A model generated the notes under the pieces. The model did no database searches and had not been told where the DNA came from. It saw nothing but the letters and a program-made list of their open reading frames with translations. The position numbers and the translations under genes were made by a program. This document shows positions 48,301-58,585 of a stretch of DNA of 64,000 nt, one piece after another. How positions within the stretch are numbered: position 1 is the stretch's first letter; every line of letters begins with the position of its first letter. Source of the DNA: Sipunculus nudus (lineage: Eukaryota; Annelida; Sipuncula; Golfingiida; Sipunculidae); assembly GCA_026874595.1 (NCBI GenBank), contig CM049313.1, positions 40,948,659-41,012,658 on the forward strand. Reading direction: 5' to 3'.

Positions 48301-51300
48301 TCGACAGGACAGGCAATGCCTTCATCTGATGTCTGTCTCTTATCTCCACCTCCACAGGGCAGGCAATGCCTTCACCTTATGTCTGTCTCTAAATCTCCAC
48401 CTTAACAAAGCAGGCAATGCCTTCACCTTATGTCTGTCTCTAAATCTCCACCTTATCAAAGCAGGCAATGCCTTCACCTTATGTCTGTCTCTTATCTCCA
48501 ACACCACAGAGCAGGCAATGCCTTCACCTTATGTCTGTCTCTAAATCTCCACCTTAACAAAGCAGGCAATGCCTTCACCTTATGTCTGTCTCTAAATCTC
48601 CACCTTAACAAAGCAGGCAATGCCTTCACCTTATGTCTGTCTCTAAATCTCCACCTTATCAAAGCAGGCAATGCCTTCACCTTATGTCTGTCTCTTATCT
48701 CCAACACCACAGAGCAGGCAATGCCTTCACCTTATGTCTGTCTCTAAATCTCCACCTTAACAAAGCAGGCAATGCCTTCACCTTATGTCTGTCTCTTATC
48801 TCCACCTCGACAGAGCAGGCAATGCCTTCACCTTATGTCTGTCTCTTATCTCCACCTCCACAAGGCAGGCAATGCCTTCACCTTATGTCTGTCTCTAAAT
48901 CTCCACCTCGACAGGGCAGGCAATGGAATCACCTAGTGTCTGTCTCTTATCTCCATCTCCACAGACCGGCAATGCCTTCACCTTATGTCTGTCTCTTATC
49001 TCCACCGACACAGAGCAGGCAATGCTTTTACCTAATGTCTGTTTCTTATCTCCATCTCCACAGAGCAGGCATTGCTTTCACCATATGTCTGTCTCTTATC
49101 ACCGTTCCACAAGACAGGTAGTGCTTTCACCATATGTCTGTCTCTTATCTCTGCCTTCACGGGACAGGTAGTGCCTTCTACTTATGTCAGTCTCTTATCT
49201 CAACCTCCACAGAGCAGGTGGTACCTTCTACTTATGTCAGTCTCTTATCTCTACCTTCACAGAGCAGGTAGTGCCTTCTACTTATGTCAGTCTCTTATCT
49301 CTACCTTCACAGGGCAGGTAGTGCCTTCTACTTATGTCAGTCTCTTATCTCTACCTTCACAGGGCAGGTAGTGCCTTCTACTTATGTCAGTCTCTTATCT
49401 CTACCTTCACAGGGCAGGTAGTGCCTTCTACTTATGTCAGTCTCTTATCTCTACCTTCACAAGGCAGGTAGTGCCTTCTACTTATGTCAGTCTCTTATCT
49501 CTACCTTCACAGAGCAGGTGGTACCTTCTACTTATGTCAGTCTCTTATCTCTACCTTCACAGGGCAGGTGGTACCTTCTACTTATGTCAGTCTCTTATCT
49601 CTACCTTCACAGAGCAGGTAGTGCCTTCTACTTATGTCAGTCTCTTATCTCTACCTTCACAGGGCAGGTAGTGCCTTCTACTTATGTCAGTCTCTTATCT
49701 CTACCTTCACAGAGCAGGTGGTACCTTCTACTTATGTCAGTCTCTTATCTCTACCTTCACAGAGCAGGTAGTGCCTTCTACTTATGTCAGTCTCTTATCT
49801 CTACCTTCACAGGGCAGGTAGTGCCTTCTACTTATGTCAGTCTCTTATCTCTACCTTCACAGAGCAGGTAGTGCCTTCTACTTATGTCAGTCTCTTATCT
49901 CTACCTTCACAGGGCAGGTAGTGCCTTCTACTTATGTCAGTCTCTTATCTCTACCTTCACAGGGCAGGTAGTGCCTTCTACTTATGTCAGTCTCTTATCT
50001 CTACCTTCACAGGGCAGGTAGTGCCTTCTACTTATGTCAGTCTCTTATCTCTACCTTCACAGGGCAGGTAGTGCCTTCTACTTATGTCAGTCTCTTATCT
50101 CTATCTTCACAGAGCAGGTGGTACCTTCTACTTATGTCAGTCTCTTATCTCTACCTTCACAGGGCAGGTAGTACCTTCTACTTATGTCAGTCTCTTATCT
50201 CTACCTTCACAGAGCAGGTAGTGCCTTCTACTTATGTCAGTCTCTTATCTCTACCTTCACAGGGCAGGTGGTACCTTCTACTTATGTCAGTCTCTTATCT
50301 CTACCTTCACAGAGCAGGTAGTGCCTTCTACTTATGTCAGTCTCTTATCTCTACCTTCACAGGGCAGGTAGTGCCTTCTACTTATGTCAGTCTCTTATCT
50401 CTACCTTCACAGAGCAGGTGGTACCTTCTACTTATGTCAGTCTCTTATCTCTACCTTCACAGGGCAGGTAGTGCCTTCTACTTATGTCAGTCTCTTATCT
50501 CTACCTTCACAGAGCAGGTAGTGCCTTCTACTTATGTCATTCTCTTATCTCTACCTTCACAGGGCAGGTAGTGCCTTCTACTTATGTCAGTCTCTTATCT
50601 CTACCTTCACAGAGCAGGTGGTACCTTCTACTTATGTCAGTCTCTTATCTCTACCTTCACAGGGCAGGTGGTACCTTCTACTTATGTCAGTCTCTTATCT
50701 CTACCTTCACAGAGCAGGTAGTGCCTTCTACTTATGTCAGTCTCTTATCTCTACCTTCACAGGGCAGGTAGTGCCTTCTACTTATGTCAGTCTCTTATCT
50801 CTACCTTCACAGAGCAGGTAGTGCCTTCTACTTATGTCAGTCTCTTATCTCTACCTTCACAGGGCAGGTAGTGCCTTCTACTTATGTCAGTCTCTTATCT
50901 CTACCTTCACAGAGCAGGTGGTACCTTCTACTTATGTCAGTCTCTTATCTCTACCTTCACAGGGCAGGTGGTACCTTCTACTTATGTCAGTCTCTTATCT
51001 CTACCTTCACAGAGCAGGTAGTGCCTTCTACTTATGTCAGTCTCTTATCTCTACCTTCACAGGGCAGGTAGTGCCTTCTACTTATGTCAGTCTCTTATCT
51101 CTACCTTCACAGAGCAGGTAGTGCCTTCTACTTATGTCAGTCTCTTATCTCTACCTTCACAGGGCAGGTAGTGCCTTCTACTTATGTCAGTCTCTTATCT
51201 CTACCTTCACAGGGCAGGTAGTGCCTTCTACTTATGTCAGTCTCTTATCTCTACCTTCACAGAGCAGGTAGTGCCTTCTACTTATGTCAGTCTCTTATCT

Positions 51301-54300
51301 CTACCTTCACAGGGCAGGTAGTGCCTTCTACTTATGTCAGTCTCTTATCTCTACCTTCACAGGGCAGGTAGTGCCTTCTACTTATGTCAGTCTCTTATCT
51401 CTACCTTCACAGAGCAGGTGGTACCTTCTACTTATGTCAGTCTCTTATCTCTACCTTCACAGGGCAGGTGGTACCTTCTACTTATGTCAGTCTCTTATCT
51501 CTACCTTCACAGGGCAGGTAGTGCCTTCTACTTATGTCAGTCTCTTATCTCTACCTTCACAGAGCAGGTAGTGCCTTCTACTTATGTCATTCTCTTATCT
51601 CTACCTTCACAGGGCAGGTAGTGCCTTCTACTTATGTCAGTCTCTTATCTCTACCTTCACAGAGCAGGTGGTACCTTCTACTTATGTCAGTCTCTTATCT
51701 CTACCTTCACAGGGCAGGTGGTACCTTCTACTTATGTCAGTCTCTTATCTCTACCTTCACAGAGCAGGTAGTGCCTTCTACTTATGTCAGTCTCTTATCT
51801 CTACCTTCACAGGGCAGGTAGTGCCTTCTACTTATGTCAGTCTCTTATCTCTACCTTCACAGAGCAGGTAGTGCCTTCTACTTATGTCAGTCTCTTATCT
51901 CTACCTTCACAGGGCAGGTAGTGCCTTCTACTTATGTCAGTCTCTTATCTCTACCTTCACAGAGCAGGTGGTACCTTCTACTTATGTCAGTCTCTTATCT
52001 CTACCTTCACAGAGGAGGTAGTGCCTTCTACTTATGTCAGTCTCTTATCTCTACCTTCACAGGGCAGGTAGTGCCTTCTACTTATGTCAGTCTCTTATCT
52101 CTACCTTCACAGGGCAGGTAGTGCCTTCTACTTATGTCAGTCTCTTATCTCTACCTTCACAGAGCAGGTGGTACCTTCTACTTATGTCAGTCTCTTATCT
52201 CTACCTTCACAGGGCAGGTAGTGCCTTCTACTTATGTCAGTCTCTTATCTCTACCTTCACAGGGCAGGTAGTGCCTTCTACTTATGTCATTCTCTTATCT
52301 CTACCTTCACAGGGCAGGTAGTGCCTTCTACTTATGTCAGTCTCTTATCTCTACCTTCACAGGGCAGGTAGTGCCTTCTACTTATGTCAGTCTCTTATCT
52401 CTACCTTCACAGAGCAGGTGGTACCTTCTACTTATGTCAGTCTCTTATCTCTACCTTCACAGGGCAGGTAGTGCCTTCTACTTATGTCAGTCTCTTATCT
52501 CTACCTTCACAGAGCAGGTAGTGCCTTCTACTTATGTCAGTCTCTTATCTCTACCTTCACAGGGCAGGTAGTGCCTTCTACTTATGTCAGTCTCTTATCT
52601 CTACCTTCACAGAGCAGGTGGTACCTTCTACTTATGTCAGTCTCTTATCTCTACCTTCACAGGGCAGGTAGTGCCTTCTACTTATGTCAGTCTCTTATCT
52701 CTACCTTCACAGAGCAGGTGGTACCTTCTACTTATGTCAGTCTCTTATCTCTACCTTCACAGGGCAGGTGGTACCTTCTACTTATGTCAGTCTCTTATCT
52801 CTACCTTCACAGGGCAGGTAGTGCCTTCTACTTATGTCAGTCTCTTATCTCTACCTTCACAGAGCAGGTGGTACCTTCTACTTATGTCAGTCTCTTATCT
52901 CTACCTTCACAGGGCAGGTAGTGCCTTCTACTTATGTCAGTCTCTTATCTCTACCTTCACAGGGCAGGAAGTGCCTTCTACTTATGTCAGTCTCTTATCT
53001 CTACCTTCACAGAGCAGGTGGTACCTTCTACTTATGTCAGTCTCTTATCTCTACCTTCACAGGGCAGGTAGTGCCTTCTACTTATGTCAGTCTCTTATCT
53101 CTACCTTCACAGAGCAGGTGGTACCTTCTACTTATGTCAGTCTCTTATCTCTACCTTCACAGGGCAGGTAGTGCCTTCTACTTATGTCAGTCTCTTATCT
53201 CTACCTTCACAGGGCAGGTAGTGCCTTCTACTTATGTCAGTCTCTTATCTCTACCTTCACAGAGCAGGTGGTACCTTCTACTTATGTCAGTCTCTTATCT
53301 CTACCTTCACAGGGCAGGTAGTGCCTTCTACTTATGTCAGTCTCTTATCTCTACCTTCACAGGGCAGGTGGTACCTTCTACTCATGTCAGTCTCTTATCT
53401 CTACCTTCACAGGGCAGGTAGTGCCTTCTACTTATGTCAGTCTCTTATCTCTACCTTCACAGAGCAGGTGGTACCTTCTACTTATGTCAGTCTCTTATCT
53501 CTACCTTCACAGGGCAGGTAGTGCCTTCTACTTATGTCAGTCTCTTATCTCTACCTTCACAGAGCAGGTGGTACCTTCTACTTATGTCAGTCTCTTATCT
53601 CTACCTTCACAGGGCAGGTAGTGCCTTCTACTTATGTCAGTCTCTTATCTCTACCTTCACAGAGCAGGTGGTACCTTCTACTTATGTCAGTCTCTTATCT
53701 CTACCTTCACAGGGCAGGTAGTGCCTTCTACTTATGTCAGTCTCTTATCTCTACCTTCACAGAGCAGGTAGTGCCTTCTACTTATGTCAGTCTCTTATCT
53801 CTACCTTCACAGGGCAGGTAGTGCCTTCTACTTATGTCAGTCTCTTATCTCTACCTTCACAGAGCAGGTGGTACCTTCTACTTATGTCAGTCTCTTATCT
53901 CTACCTTCACAGGGCAGGTAGTGCCTTCTACTTATGTCAGTCTCTTATCTCTACCTTCACAGGGCAGGTAGTGCCTTCTACTTATGTCAGTCTCTTATCT
54001 CTACCTTCACAGGGCAGGTAGTGCCTTCTACTTATGTCAGTCTCTTATCTCTACCTTCACAGGGCAGGTGGTACCTTCTACTTATGTCAGTCTCTTATCT
54101 CTACCTTCACAGGGCAGGTAGTGCCTTCACCTTATGTCGGTCTCTTAATCTGCTTGGAAGTTTCCTTTTTTGAAGGGGGGTGGGGGGTGGGAGGGTGCTT
54201 ATAAATTAGCAGTACTTCACAAAAGTACACATTTTGGGCTGAACATCGGCCACGGACTTCTAAATCTTTTGCTGATTTTGATTGTGGGATTGTTTGCCTT

Positions 54301-55533
54301 GTTTGCCAGTTTTTGATCAACAGAACGTAAGTCTAGTTGGATCATTGTTTTTAATTTGACGCTGTTTTTGCGTTACAGGTAATCCCTGTTCGACACAGAG
54401 ACCACAGTGCAACAATGGGAGATGTGTGGCTTCTAACGCAGTACGAGGGTTCAGTTGTGATTGTTACAATGGTTACTATGGTATTTACTGTACTTCCGGT
54501 GAGTAAGAACTAGTACTTGCCATTTATGGTTGCAGTAAAAAATAAAAGGCTTTCTTTTTGTTTTAATATCACAGCTTAAAGACTATAACTGTTCAATGGA
54601 AATTATAAACCCCCGGATTGAATATGCTTATCGTTTAATGACTTGGCCGCTCATTATCTAGATCAATTATAAACGCATCAGTTTATGTCAATTTGCTAAT
54701 TTTTGTGAGACACGTGAGAGCAATACAGATCGTCCCTGCGATCGGACATCATCACTCGAAGTGCCATGAGACAGGACATAAACACTCATAGTGCCATGAG
54801 ACAGGACATTAACACTGATTATGCAATGAGACAGGACATGAACAATCACAGTGCAATAAGATAAGATATAACAACTCATAATGCCTTAAGAAAGGACATA
54901 AACACTAATAGTGCCATGAGACAAATATAAGTACTGATAGTGCCATGAGACAGAATATAAACACTCTCCAAATATATAATTGGAGACCTCCTCAAAACAA
55001 CGACCACTTTTCCACGGTTCCTAATAATTCCTTCTGCTTTTATAAAACAGACCTCGCTCAGACGACCACCTCAAAAATGCTACCACTTCATCGAGGTCCC
55101 GTTAGTGTTCGTCATTTGACGTATACTGTATATACCTTGCAGAGAGATATTAAAATATTATATTTTAGACAGAAAGAGAGAGAGAGAGTGATTTCTGATA
55201 TTTTTATTGAATTTTGTATGTAATCCTTTATTTTCAGTATCTCCGTGCATCATATATCCCGGATACTGTAGTAACGGTGGGAGATGTAACTCTCTCAGGG
55301 GTCATCCCGGGTACTTCTGTTCTTGCAGGCCAGGCTACTACGGCCAGCGATGCGAACAGAGTGAGTGAAGCGACTTTTTTTAATAAACAGTTTAATATCA
55401 AGCTAACCATGTGTTTGATTTCATATTGTCTCATTTGATTTTATATGAGTATTAAACTAATGACATATTATTCAATTACACACAATTTAAACCTTTTTAA
55501 ATAGTAAAATACTATATACAAGGAAAATGATGA

Positions 55534-55588
<55 letters not shown>

Positions 55589-58233
55589 CGGCCCGTAGAT
55601 CACGGCGCTAAATAATGATTAAGAATAAGGATTTGTTTAATGACTTAATTTTATTATATTGAATTTTTAATTGTACAAATTTGATAAATATGCAATTAAA
55701 AAAATCAACAAATATCAACAAACAAATTAAATTTAGATTTATAAGCAGCATCATTATTTATCTTTAGTTTGTTCATGTCAAATTATGCATATATTTTTTT
55801 TTTTATTAAAATATATTATATATAATAATTTAATCAACAGTGCTTACAGGGAAAAAATGCGCCATGGTCATAGTTCGGCAAATTAAAAGTATTTATGCTA
55901 ATAACTTGAAAATTCCTTACATTAAAAATGTTGATAAAATAAAGTTTTATCCTTTACAAGATGTCTCAAGCTGTAAGAGTTATCCTGTTAATTGAGAAAA
56001 TATATTGACTTAATTTCTGGCTTGTGCATAGTAACGAAATCGCAGTGACTAGTTTTGGATTTTTTTAGGAGAATTTAGGGACATCTAACCGTCTGCTGAA
56101 TTTTGAATTTCTATGTCCAACAGTTTCAAAACGTGTCATGCTAACGGACGGACGGAAAAAGGCCCATCGCTTAAGCTCTGATGACTCATAGTCAGCTGAG
56201 TTTAAAATATCATATTTGAAGAATCAAACCTAATGAAATGTAAAAATAAGTCCCAAATATGCCGAAATCAGTAACAGAAATTTCATGATTGTGTTATAGA
56301 AAAGTTAATCATGATCAGATTGAGGAATTACGAATAGTACTGGATGCCACCGGCGGGGGGGGGGGGTACAAGCGATTGTAGACGATTCTGAAAATAGGAA
56401 CCGTTAAAGGTCGCGATAATTCCGTACCCCACCATGCTGAGATGTCTGACATTTTTATTTTTAAGTGGGTCCCTGCCTACGAAACAGACCGTGCAAGAAC
56501 GGAGGAACCTGCTCAGACAATTCATCCTCCAAATACAGGTGTCACTGCACGCGGTATGCTTATGGCGATAACTGTGAACAAGGTATGCCCAACGTAGTCA
56601 TGCCAGACATGGCTTAAAACATAATAGCATTTGATAACGTTGCTTTTGTCTTGCATTGCATTTTAGAGCTACAAGAAACTCTGCATTTACAAAGAAATCC
56701 AGACAATACACATTAGTGTTTCGAATGCAAATGCAGATATAAGGTGCCTCCTCAGAAAAAAAATTACAAATTAACTTTATAAAAAAAATCACAGTTATTA
56801 TATTGTTATCAGTTGTCATATTGTATACATAGAAATTGAAAGATTACGATTTGTAAAACATATTTTTGGTCTGAAGAAAGGGAAAATGAATACAAAATTT
56901 AGACGTATAATAATAACGAACACACCATCAGAGATGCAAATATTGTAGTATAGCCAATGCTGAAAAAGTTATATTTTATTCTGACTCAATATGGCTCATG
57001 AACTCGTTTAATATTTTATTTCTACAGTAAAGAACATGGTCTCAAAGACAATGAAAGAAACATGGTTTATGTCTTTTTACAGTGGACCCCTGCTACCAGA
57101 GGTACCCATGTCGGAACGGAGGTACCTGCGAGTCGTATGTTGAGGATAAGAAGTTTAAGTATCAATGTAGATGCAGCGAAAGATACGAGGGCGATAATTG
57201 TGAAAAAAGTAAGTAGGTTTTATCATTTATCATCTGTCCTACAATGTTAAAGTCACCGGTTGGTAAAACGATATATAGACGCTCAGGTTTCTGTCCTATA
57301 TTTGACCAATAATGTTACTTAGTAAACATTTAATGTATGGAAGCATCTCTGGCAAAACCATTTTCATTTAAACTTTAAGATCAATTCAAACGTTTAAATT
57401 CATATTAGACCCGATAAAGTATGTATTATTTCAAACGCGAACAGTGTTTTTTCATTATTATTGCTACTGGTAACGTCTTCGTTCACTCCCGTGTGACACT
57501 TTAATTTCCTTCAGAACTGGTCATTTTTCCAACGTCTTGAGCTCTTACACTTTGGTTTCCGACATTGTTTTTGTTTGTATAATATAATGAACAATAGTGA
57601 AATGAACAAGGGCCCTCATTATCAACATTTATATTAAGTTTGAATTTAGTTAGAAACCGGTTATATCTTAACGTGCTATCGGCCATTATTTGTGCTGTTA
57701 TATGAAAAAATGTGCACCAGTTACCATCCAAACTACTTCATGATTGAATTTTATATTAAATTTAATTATTTGACTTTGTGCTTACTGATATAGGCTAAGT
57801 TTCATACTGTAAAATAATGAAAATAATATATTTTTTTTAAATACAGTAGACGTATGTTACAAGAGGCGGTATTTAACAATCTGGCCACAATTTAAGAAGT
57901 CAGGGCGAGGTAAATTCAAACTCGTGTTAGGCTACCATCAGATAGATGGCGCCACTCACTGTTATTTGACGTCCAAGGACCGGCGACATTAGTTAAACCG
58001 GAGTTACAGATGTCAGTGAAGTATGCAACACCAGGTCTTTGACAGCAAAATGTAATAAAATAAACTTTAAAATACTGAGTATACTGAGTTTTGATCTTTT
58101 ACCTCCAGCTAAAAACCCCTGCACGTCAAATCCATGCAGAAACGGTGCCCGATGCGTCAACAATTACACCTCCTACAAGTGCGAGTGTCGTGACGGATGG
58201 CGGGGGAACTATTGCGACATACGGAGTGAATAA
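42018..58233 (+). CDS. Secreted protein of seven tandem EGF-like domains, seven exons
   Basis: Coding exons are 42018-42195, 42585-42695, 54379-54498, 55238-55360, 56466-56582, 57083-57208 and 58109-58233. Joined they give 900 nt: 299 residues and TAA. Residues 1-22 are a signal peptide (charged start, hydrophobic [16 protein letters not shown], likely cleavage near Q22). Seven EGF-like domains follow, each C-x(3-7)-C-x(4-5)-C-x(6-12)-C-x-C-x(7-8)-C, most with NGG or NG before the third cysteine. The mature part has 42 cysteines, all within the domains, about 27 tyrosines (nearly 10%) and 39 Arg/Lys against 23 Asp/Glu. The calcium-binding EGF signature (D-x-D/N-E) is absent. Possible N-glycosylation sites are NSS (domain 5) and NYT (domain 7). 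All introns are phase 1, so domains are shuffled as whole exons. The composition resembles byssal foot protein 2 or shell-matrix EGF proteins of molluscs. That role is inferred, and other secreted EGF proteins remain possible. Confidence 0.85.
42328..42373. repeat. (AT)n microsatellite in intron 1
   Basis: About 22 AT units inside the 389-bp first intron. Confidence 0.9.
42585..42695 (+). CDS. EGF gene exon 2: EGF domain 2
   Basis: Acceptor ctatctaaacag, donor C|GTAGGT, phase 1 at both ends, residues 61-96. The domain starts [15 protein letters not shown] and ends YYGGRYC. A GETTAT stretch could carry O-linked sugar. Confidence 0.88.
42720..42925. repeat. Imperfect tandem repeat (~46 bp) in intron 2
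   Basis: About four to five degenerate copies of a unit like cacccacacacagatataaa, then cagaccccacagacgctcacaaa. The 157-residue minus-strand ORF over it is a repeat artefact. Confidence 0.75.
42943..43005 (-). mobile_element. SINE 3' fragment, opposite orientation
   Basis: Reverse complement of the tail of the SINE at 45149-45510. The shared block, read on the minus strand, runs from aagtcggatgagactgacat to tatcagactataaa and the cctttacc tail, with very few differences. Head and body are absent. Confidence 0.8.
43205..43325 (-). repeat. Dispersed repeat, copy B (inverted relative to copy A)
   Basis: Its reverse complement matches about 13715-13835. Shared words include tcactgcgggaac, ctcatatcg, gatgtgtacatt and gtcatacgcaac. 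Confidence 0.7.
43722..43850 (+). repeat. ~66-bp tandem duplication
   Basis: attaaccaagaaagcacgtg...tttacaataccacgtcac is followed directly by a second copy with a few substitutions (cacatgcataagtattg). Confidence 0.85.
44092..44197. repeat. Clustered G-runs in intron 2
   Basis: About 36 nearly pure G (44092-44127, interrupted by tggc) and a further 14 G (44183-44196). Related homopolymers are C18 at 44618-44635 and G13 at 45011-45023. Confidence 0.88.
45149..45510 (+). mobile_element. tRNA-derived SINE in intron 2
   Basis: The head holds a perfect Pol III A box (TGGCGTAATGG, 45159-45169) and a degenerate B box (near gggtgcgcgtctcg). A body of about 230 bp follows, then a conserved 3' block (aagtcggatgagactgacat onward) and a repeated cctttacctttc tail. 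A second copy of the 3' block lies inverted at 42943-43005, showing it is a mobile family. The 101- and 76-residue ORFs here are SINE sequence. Confidence 0.75.
45511..46590. other. Unassigned part of intron 2
   Basis: Contains a GC-richer patch at about 45985-46080 with a small hairpin (ctggcg/cgccag) and a short agagataagagat repeat near 46287. No EGF-like exon seen on either strand. Confidence 0.5.
46600..47285 (+). repeat. ~121-bp ancestral minisatellite units (about 6) in intron 2
   Basis: Each unit contains ctcgtaaagttcccctcgtt, then ttattttctccacctccacagagcaggctatgtc, then gtttgtgacatgctgtcatt and an AT-rich segment. The middle portion is clearly homologous to the 50-bp unit further right. 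Confidence 0.8.
47286..49205 (+). repeat. Degenerate ~50-bp minisatellite zone in intron 2
   Basis: Roughly 38 units of 47-53 bp built on gcaggcaatgccttcacctt, then atgtctgtctcttatctccacctccacagag. Several interspersed subtypes occur (taaatctccaccttaacaaa, tggaatcacctaaag). The small length differences shift the reading frame, so ORFs are broken and overlapping. Confidence 0.9.
49211..54150 (+). repeat. Homogeneous 50-bp minisatellite, 99 consecutive units, in intron 2
   Basis: From 49211 the word ag(g/a)gcaggt(a/g)gt(g/a)cc recurs every 50 bp without a single indel up to 54111, which is 99 units. A few diagnostic substitutions define unit types: agggcaggtagtgcc (commonest), agagcaggtggtacc, agagcaggtagtgcc and agggcaggtggtacc. 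Rare marks such as gtcattctc occur at about 50537, 51587 and 52287. ORFs of 95-195 residues on the plus strand simply read this unit. Confidence 0.95.
54379..54498 (+). CDS. EGF gene exon 3: EGF domain 3
   Basis: Acceptor tttgcgttacag, donor TCCG|GTGAGT, phase 1 at both ends, residues 98-136. The domain runs from [15 protein letters not shown] to YYGIYC, six cysteines. It is only about 230 bp from the end of the 50-bp array. Confidence 0.88.
54740..54965 (+). repeat. ~30-bp minisatellite in intron 3
   Basis: About seven degenerate units of atagtgccatgagacaggac followed by ataaacactc. Confidence 0.8.
55238..55360 (+). CDS. EGF gene exon 4: EGF domain 4
   Basis: Acceptor ccttta-ttttcag, donor CAGA|GTGAGT, phase 1, residues 138-177. 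The domain runs from [16 protein letters not shown] to YYGQRC. Confidence 0.88.
55538..55587. repeat. (TA)n microsatellite in intron 4
   Basis: About 24 TA units. Confidence 0.9.
56466..56582 (+). CDS. EGF gene exon 5: EGF domain 5
   Basis: Acceptor tttttatttttaag (TAAG rather than CAG), donor CAAG|GTATGC, phase 1, residues 179-216. The domain runs from [15 protein letters not shown] to YGDNC. NSS at DNSSSK is a possible N-glycosylation site. Confidence 0.87.
57083..57208 (+). CDS. EGF gene exon 6: EGF domain 6
   Basis: Acceptor tctttttacag, donor AAAA|GTAAGT, phase 1, residues 218-258. The domain runs from [15 protein letters not shown] to YEGDNC. It is the most charged domain ([10 protein letters not shown] between cysteines 3 and 4). 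Confidence 0.88.
57847..57909 (+). pseudogene. Possible relic or alternative EGF exon in intron 6
   Basis: aaatacag is followed by TA GAC GTA TGT TAC AAG AGG, which parallels the start of exon 6 (TG GAC CCC TGC TAC CAG AGG). The frame stays open to CGAG|GTAAAT, giving a 63-nt exon with phase 1 at both ends. After the first cysteine no EGF cysteine pattern remains, so this looks decayed. It could still be spliced without breaking the frame. Confidence 0.4.
58109..58233 (+). CDS. EGF gene exon 7: EGF domain 7 and stop
   Basis: Acceptor ttacctccag, residues 260-299 then TAA at 58231. The domain runs from [14 protein letters not shown] to GNYC, with an NYT sequon. The final CDIRSE is read through a sequence (CGGA|GTGAAT) placed exactly where other exons of this gene have their phase-1 donor, so termination here is likely but not certain. 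Confidence 0.8.
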
Positions 58234-58585
58234 GGTAGAGTAATGTATGTTTCATTTCTCTCTGAGGATTTTGATATAAATGAGAAAATCGCAAAATGTC
58301 ACCAGCATTAAAAGAGAGAACATGGAACTATAATAGACTATTCGATATTTATTATTATTATTATGATTATTATTATTATTTTTACTATTATTATTTAGCA
58401 GTAGTAGTAATACTACTAGTAGTATCAGTAGCAGCAGTAAATAATAATAACACAGGGAATATGGGTAGATTGGACAACGAAGAAACAATAATAAGAATAA
58501 TTTTGCAACAGGAAATGACTTCATTAAACAAGTAAATAATGTACGAAAATATTGTTTATAATAAATATATATTTCGTACCAAAGC
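58234..58585 (+). other. Presumed 3' UTR with trinucleotide repeats and poly(A) signal
   Basis: An AATAAA hexamer lies at 58560-58565, about 330 nt after the stop. Between them is a run of ATT units (58346-58410) merging into AGT/AGC trinucleotides (to about 58452). Another AATAAA occurs near 58950. Confidence 0.45.

Noticed and set aside
49211-54150. CRISPR-like array (regular repeats)
   Set aside because: The units are directly adjacent with no unique spacers, and the genome is eukaryotic; it is a minisatellite.
47174-54173. Dozens of 75-195-residue plus-strand ORFs with a SYLYLHRAG-type repeat
   Set aside because: All read the 50-bp intronic minisatellite; many overlap in different frames, and they lie inside intron 2 of a well-supported gene.
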